Positions 5,653-7,303 of a stretch of 7,303 nt of DNA are shown in pieces (within the stretch, counting starts at the first letter, position 1; the number at the start of each line of letters is the position of its first letter). The notes beneath the pieces were generated by a model. That model did not search any database. It saw nothing but the letters and a program-made list of their open reading frames with translations, and had not been told where the DNA came from. The stretch comes from Mesoaciditogaceae bacterium (GTDB lineage: Bacteria > Thermotogota > Thermotogae > Mesoaciditogales > Mesoaciditogaceae), in NCBI GenBank assembly GCA_015486145.1, contig WFSH01000261.1, positions 1 through 7,303 on the forward strand, in the 5' to 3' direction. The position numbers and the translations under genes are program-made.

Positions 5653-7023
5653 TCATTCATGAGCCATATCTTTTTCATAAAAACTCGCAAATTTTGGAAA
5701 GAAACTGACTACCACACTACCTATAGGACCGTTTCTCTGTTTTCCTATTATTATTTCGGCGTCTTTTGGGCTATCAATATCAGCCGGAATTTCCTCCTTT
5801 TGTTTTTTAGACTTGTAGTAATCTCCACGATGTATAAAAACTACCACATCCGCATCTTGCTCAATAGCACCTGATTCTCTCAGATCGCTCAGCCGCGGCC
5901 TTTTTTCATCTCGCTGTTCAACGGCCCTTGAAAGTTGTGAAAGTGCCACCACACACACATCCAATTCTCTGGCAAGTAATTTCAAAGAACGGGATATCTC
6001 TGAAATTTCCTGCTGTCTGTTTTCATGTCGGCCTCTACTGTGCATCAATTGTAAATAGTCTATGAACATCACGTCCATACCATATTCTTTCTTTATCTTG
6101 CGAGCCTTTGTTCTCAATTTCATTATATCCAAAGAAGGATCGTCGTCTATGACCATTCGAGCACTCCTCAAGCGATTGGCGGCATCGGTCAATCGTCTCC
6201 AATCGTCAGGAGTTATAAAACCAGAACGTACATTCTTGAGGTCAACGTACCCCTCAGCACACAACATTCTGTGAGCCAACTGCTCTGCCGACATTTCTAA
6301 ACTGAAAAGGGTGACGTTATATTCATATCTAAGAGAAATATTTCTTGCCAAAGTAAGAGCAAGTGAAGTTTTTCCAAGCGATGGTCTAGCCGCAATTATG
6401 ACAAGATCAGACTTGTGGAATCCTGCCGTCATGCTGTCAAAATCTCTAAACCCTGTGGGAATTCCTGAAACGTATATACCCCCTTCCGGAGATTCACGCT
6501 CCATTTTCAGTTTTTCAATGCGTACAAAAGAAGAATCTATCACATCTTTTATCGACATATAGGTACGCGTTGTTCGCTCTTCTGCTATTTTAAATATCAT
6601 GCTTTCTGCGTTGTCAAGTATGCTGTCAACGTCACCATGCTCGTATGAAAGTGTGGCAATCTTCCCCGCCGTTTTTATGAGTTGACGGAGTACGGATTTC
6701 TCTTTCACGATCTTCGCATAATATTCCACATTAGAAACTATCGGAACAGCGTCGGCAAGGTGCATAACCCCGATTTCACCACCTGCGAGATCCAACTCCT
6801 TTTTATCCCTTAAAGCCTCTGTCACGGATAGAACATCTATCGGTTTAGAATTCTCGAAAAGTTCTTCCATCGCCTGAAAGATCAGTTTTGTGGGAGTGAA
6901 GTAGAAATCCTCATGAGAAAGGATCTCAAAAACCATCTCAGCAGCTTCGGGGTCAAGAAAAATAGCTCCTATTACGGCTTCCTCCGCCTCTTTGCTTTGA
7001 GGCATTATTTTGGGTTCTTCCAT
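5653..7023 (-). CDS. dnaB: Replicative DNA helicase DnaB
   Basis: Hexameric 5'-3' helicase that unwinds the fork and recruits primase. The 456-residue product is of normal length. The N-terminal DnaB domain (about 6-110) begins PQSKEAEEAVIGAIFLD, followed by a linker helix and a RecA-like domain with Walker A ARPSLGKTS (212-220), catalytic E243 in SLEMS, Walker B MDVMFIDYLQLM (316-327), the motif LSQLSRAVEQR followed by SDLRESGAIEQDADVV (361-395), and GKQRNGP (427-433) supplying the basic residues that act on ATP in the next subunit. Inteins often interrupt DnaB at these motifs; none is present. ATG 7023 is the first start after an in-frame TGA two codons upstream. AGGA, 10 nt before it, is a modest SD. 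It is the first gene of the visible cluster, with 280 nt of leader region to the window edge. Confidence 0.97.
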   Translation of the reverse strand: MEEPKIMPQSKEAEEAVIGAIFLDPEAAEMVFEILSHEDFYFTPTKLIFQAMEELFENSKPIDVLSVTEALRDKKELDLAGGEIGVMHLADAVPIVSNVEYYAKIVKEKSVLRQLIKTAGKIATLSYEHGDVDSILDNAESMIFKIAEERTTRTYMSIKDVIDSSFVRIEKLKMERESPEGGIYVSGIPTGFRDFDSMTAGFHKSDLVIIAARPSLGKTSLALTLARNISLRYEYNVTLFSLEMSAEQLAHRMLCAEGYVDLKNVRSGFITPDDWRRLTDAANRLRSARMVIDDDPSLDIMKLRTKARKIKKEYGMDVMFIDYLQLMHSRGRHENRQQEISEISRSLKLLARELDVCVVALSQLSRAVEQRDEKRPRLSDLRESGAIEQDADVVVFIHRGDYYKSKKQKEEIPADIDSPKDAEIIIGKQRNGPIGSVVVSFFPKFASFYEKDMAHE

Positions 7024-7160
7024 TTTTCACACATCCTATGTTTCTCAATATGATTCCCTTGCGAAATAGCGTGTTGTAAAAGCAACAACCTTTGATAAAT
7101 CAATTCAAAAAATTCGGATCTCTTCACGATCGTGTGGGTAGTATTTTTGAATAACAACAT
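7005..7160 (-). CDS. Doubtful 51-codon ORF upstream of and overlapping dnaB
   Basis: ATG 7160 to TAA 7005 encodes MLLFKNTTHTIVKRSEFFEL and continues for 31 residues to end EKWKNPK. It overlaps the dnaB start by 19 nt in another frame. The only SD-like bases are AAAGA touching the start, and no family is recognisable. It could be a chance frame or a leader peptide controlling dnaB. Listed only because the region has no other gene. Confidence 0.15.
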   Translation of the reverse strand: MLLFKNTTHTIVKRSEFFELIYQRLLLLQHAISQGNHIEKHRMCEKWKNPK

Positions 7161-7176
7161 TCTTTGACATTTTAGT

Positions 7177-7193
7177 ACCGCTTTACAAGCGGT
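7177..7193. promoter_or_regulatory. Perfect 7-bp inverted repeat, possible operator or 5' stem-loop of dnaB
   Basis: ACCGCTT (7177-7183), spacer TAC, AAGCGGT (7187-7193). It lies just downstream of the possible -10 (7195-7200), across the predicted transcription start, where a repressor site or a 5'-terminal stem-loop would sit. No T-run follows directly on either strand, so a terminator is unlikely. Confidence 0.4.
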
Positions 7194-7194
7194 G

Positions 7195-7221
7195 AATGTA
7201 ATCTTTTTGAAGTCTTGTCAA
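7195..7221 (-). promoter_or_regulatory. Possible promoter for dnaB
   Basis: A perfect TTGACA (7221-7216) faces dnaB. The best -10 is TACATT (7200-7195), a 4 of 6 match at a short 15-nt spacing. Transcription would start about 165 nt upstream of dnaB. The -35 is good but the -10 is weak. Confidence 0.3.
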
Positions 7222-7263
7222 AACTGATTTGCTCTTTTATTTGGAGTCTTTGACCACAACGTC

Positions 7264-7295
7264 ATCCTGAAAGTTCCTTAGGAACTATTCAGGAT
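7264..7295. repeat. Long imperfect palindrome (REP- or MITE-like element)
   Basis: Arms ATCCTGAA + AGTTCC (7264-7277) and GGAACT + A + TTCAGGAT (7281-7295) pair over 14 bp with one bulged A (7287) and a TTA loop (7278-7280). An outer 7-bp pair, TTTGGAG (7240-7246) and CTCCAAA (7296-7302), encloses it. No T-run follows on either strand, so it is not a classical terminator. The GTCATCCTGA...TCAGGATCT pattern resembles dispersed palindromes seen in several bacterial genomes (from memory). It may extend past the window. Confidence 0.6.
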
Positions 7296-7303
7296 CTCCA
7301 AAC

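Larger units (their letters stand above)
7024..7303. other. Leader region of dnaB without a convincing gene
   Basis: 280 nt to the window edge, long for a gene-dense genome. It holds a palindromic element (7264-7295) with an outer 7-bp repeat, a TTGACA hexamer facing dnaB (7216-7221), a perfect 7-bp inverted repeat (7177-7193), a short CACGATCGTG palindrome (7125-7134) and two tiny ORFs with no SD. No tRNA or other RNA gene was recognised. Confidence 0.7.

Noticed and set aside
5640..5690. N-terminal extension of tmk from ATG 5690 (17 extra residues)
   Set aside because: It would overlap dnaB by 38 nt, has no good SD, and is unlike the family N-terminus. GTG 5639 has an ideal GGAGGTGA.
5653..7023. 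Intein in DnaB
   Set aside because: All helicase motifs are contiguous and the length is normal for an intein-free protein.
7125..7134. Perfect palindrome CACGATCGTG
   Set aside because: A 10-bp palindrome is expected several times by chance in 7 kb, and nothing else marks this one as a site.
7105..7170. 21-codon ORF (MSKNVVIQKYYPHDREEIRIF) upstream of dnaB
   Set aside because: No SD, very short, and overlapped by another open frame; expected by chance.
7264..7295. Rho-independent terminator of a gene beyond the right edge
   Set aside because: The stem is strong but no T-run follows it on either strand.

Overview
The window holds one tightly packed run of six genes, all on the minus strand. 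In transcription order (right to left) they are dnaB (replicative helicase), tmk (dTMP kinase), ftsA and ftsZ (cell division), pilB (type IV pilus / type II secretion assembly ATPase) and an unrecognised membrane-anchored protein cut by the left edge. A thermophilic bacterium of the phylum Thermotogota is the best guess. FtsZ has a very short linker and ends in a DIPAIYR-type tail, as I remember for Thermotoga maritima FtsZ. FtsA follows the T. maritima FtsA sequence, as I recall it, along its whole length, including a non-Asp residue in the phosphate-2 motif. I also recall, unverified, ftsA-ftsZ-pilB lying together in T. maritima. The divergence suggests a relative such as Pseudothermotoga, but the genus is a guess.

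Layout: 7024-7303 is the only sizeable gene-free stretch. It is the dnaB leader region, with a long palindromic element at the window edge, a perfect 7-bp inverted repeat beside a TTGACA hexamer, and a doubtful 51-codon ORF. dnaB (5653-7023) is followed after 13 nt by tmk, which most likely starts at GTG 5639. A gap of about 80 nt before the likely ftsA start holds an extended -10 promoter (TGGTATAAT), a strong Shine-Dalgarno (SD) sequence and a GC-rich hairpin. ftsA and ftsZ are 24 nt apart. ftsZ and pilB are separated by 69 nt with no convincing terminator. pilB overlaps the last gene by 8 nt.

The cluster joins chromosome replication (DnaB), dTTP supply (Tmk), Z-ring assembly and membrane tethering (FtsZ, FtsA), and a surface-machine motor (PilB). 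The internal promoter could uncouple ftsA-ftsZ-pilB and the last gene from dnaB-tmk. The least explained parts are the terminal membrane protein, with two apparent tandem beta-sandwich repeats and an A10 tract near its start, the folded translation-start region of ftsA, and the palindromic element upstream of dnaB. No RNA genes, CRISPR arrays, complete insertion sequences or prophage genes were seen.
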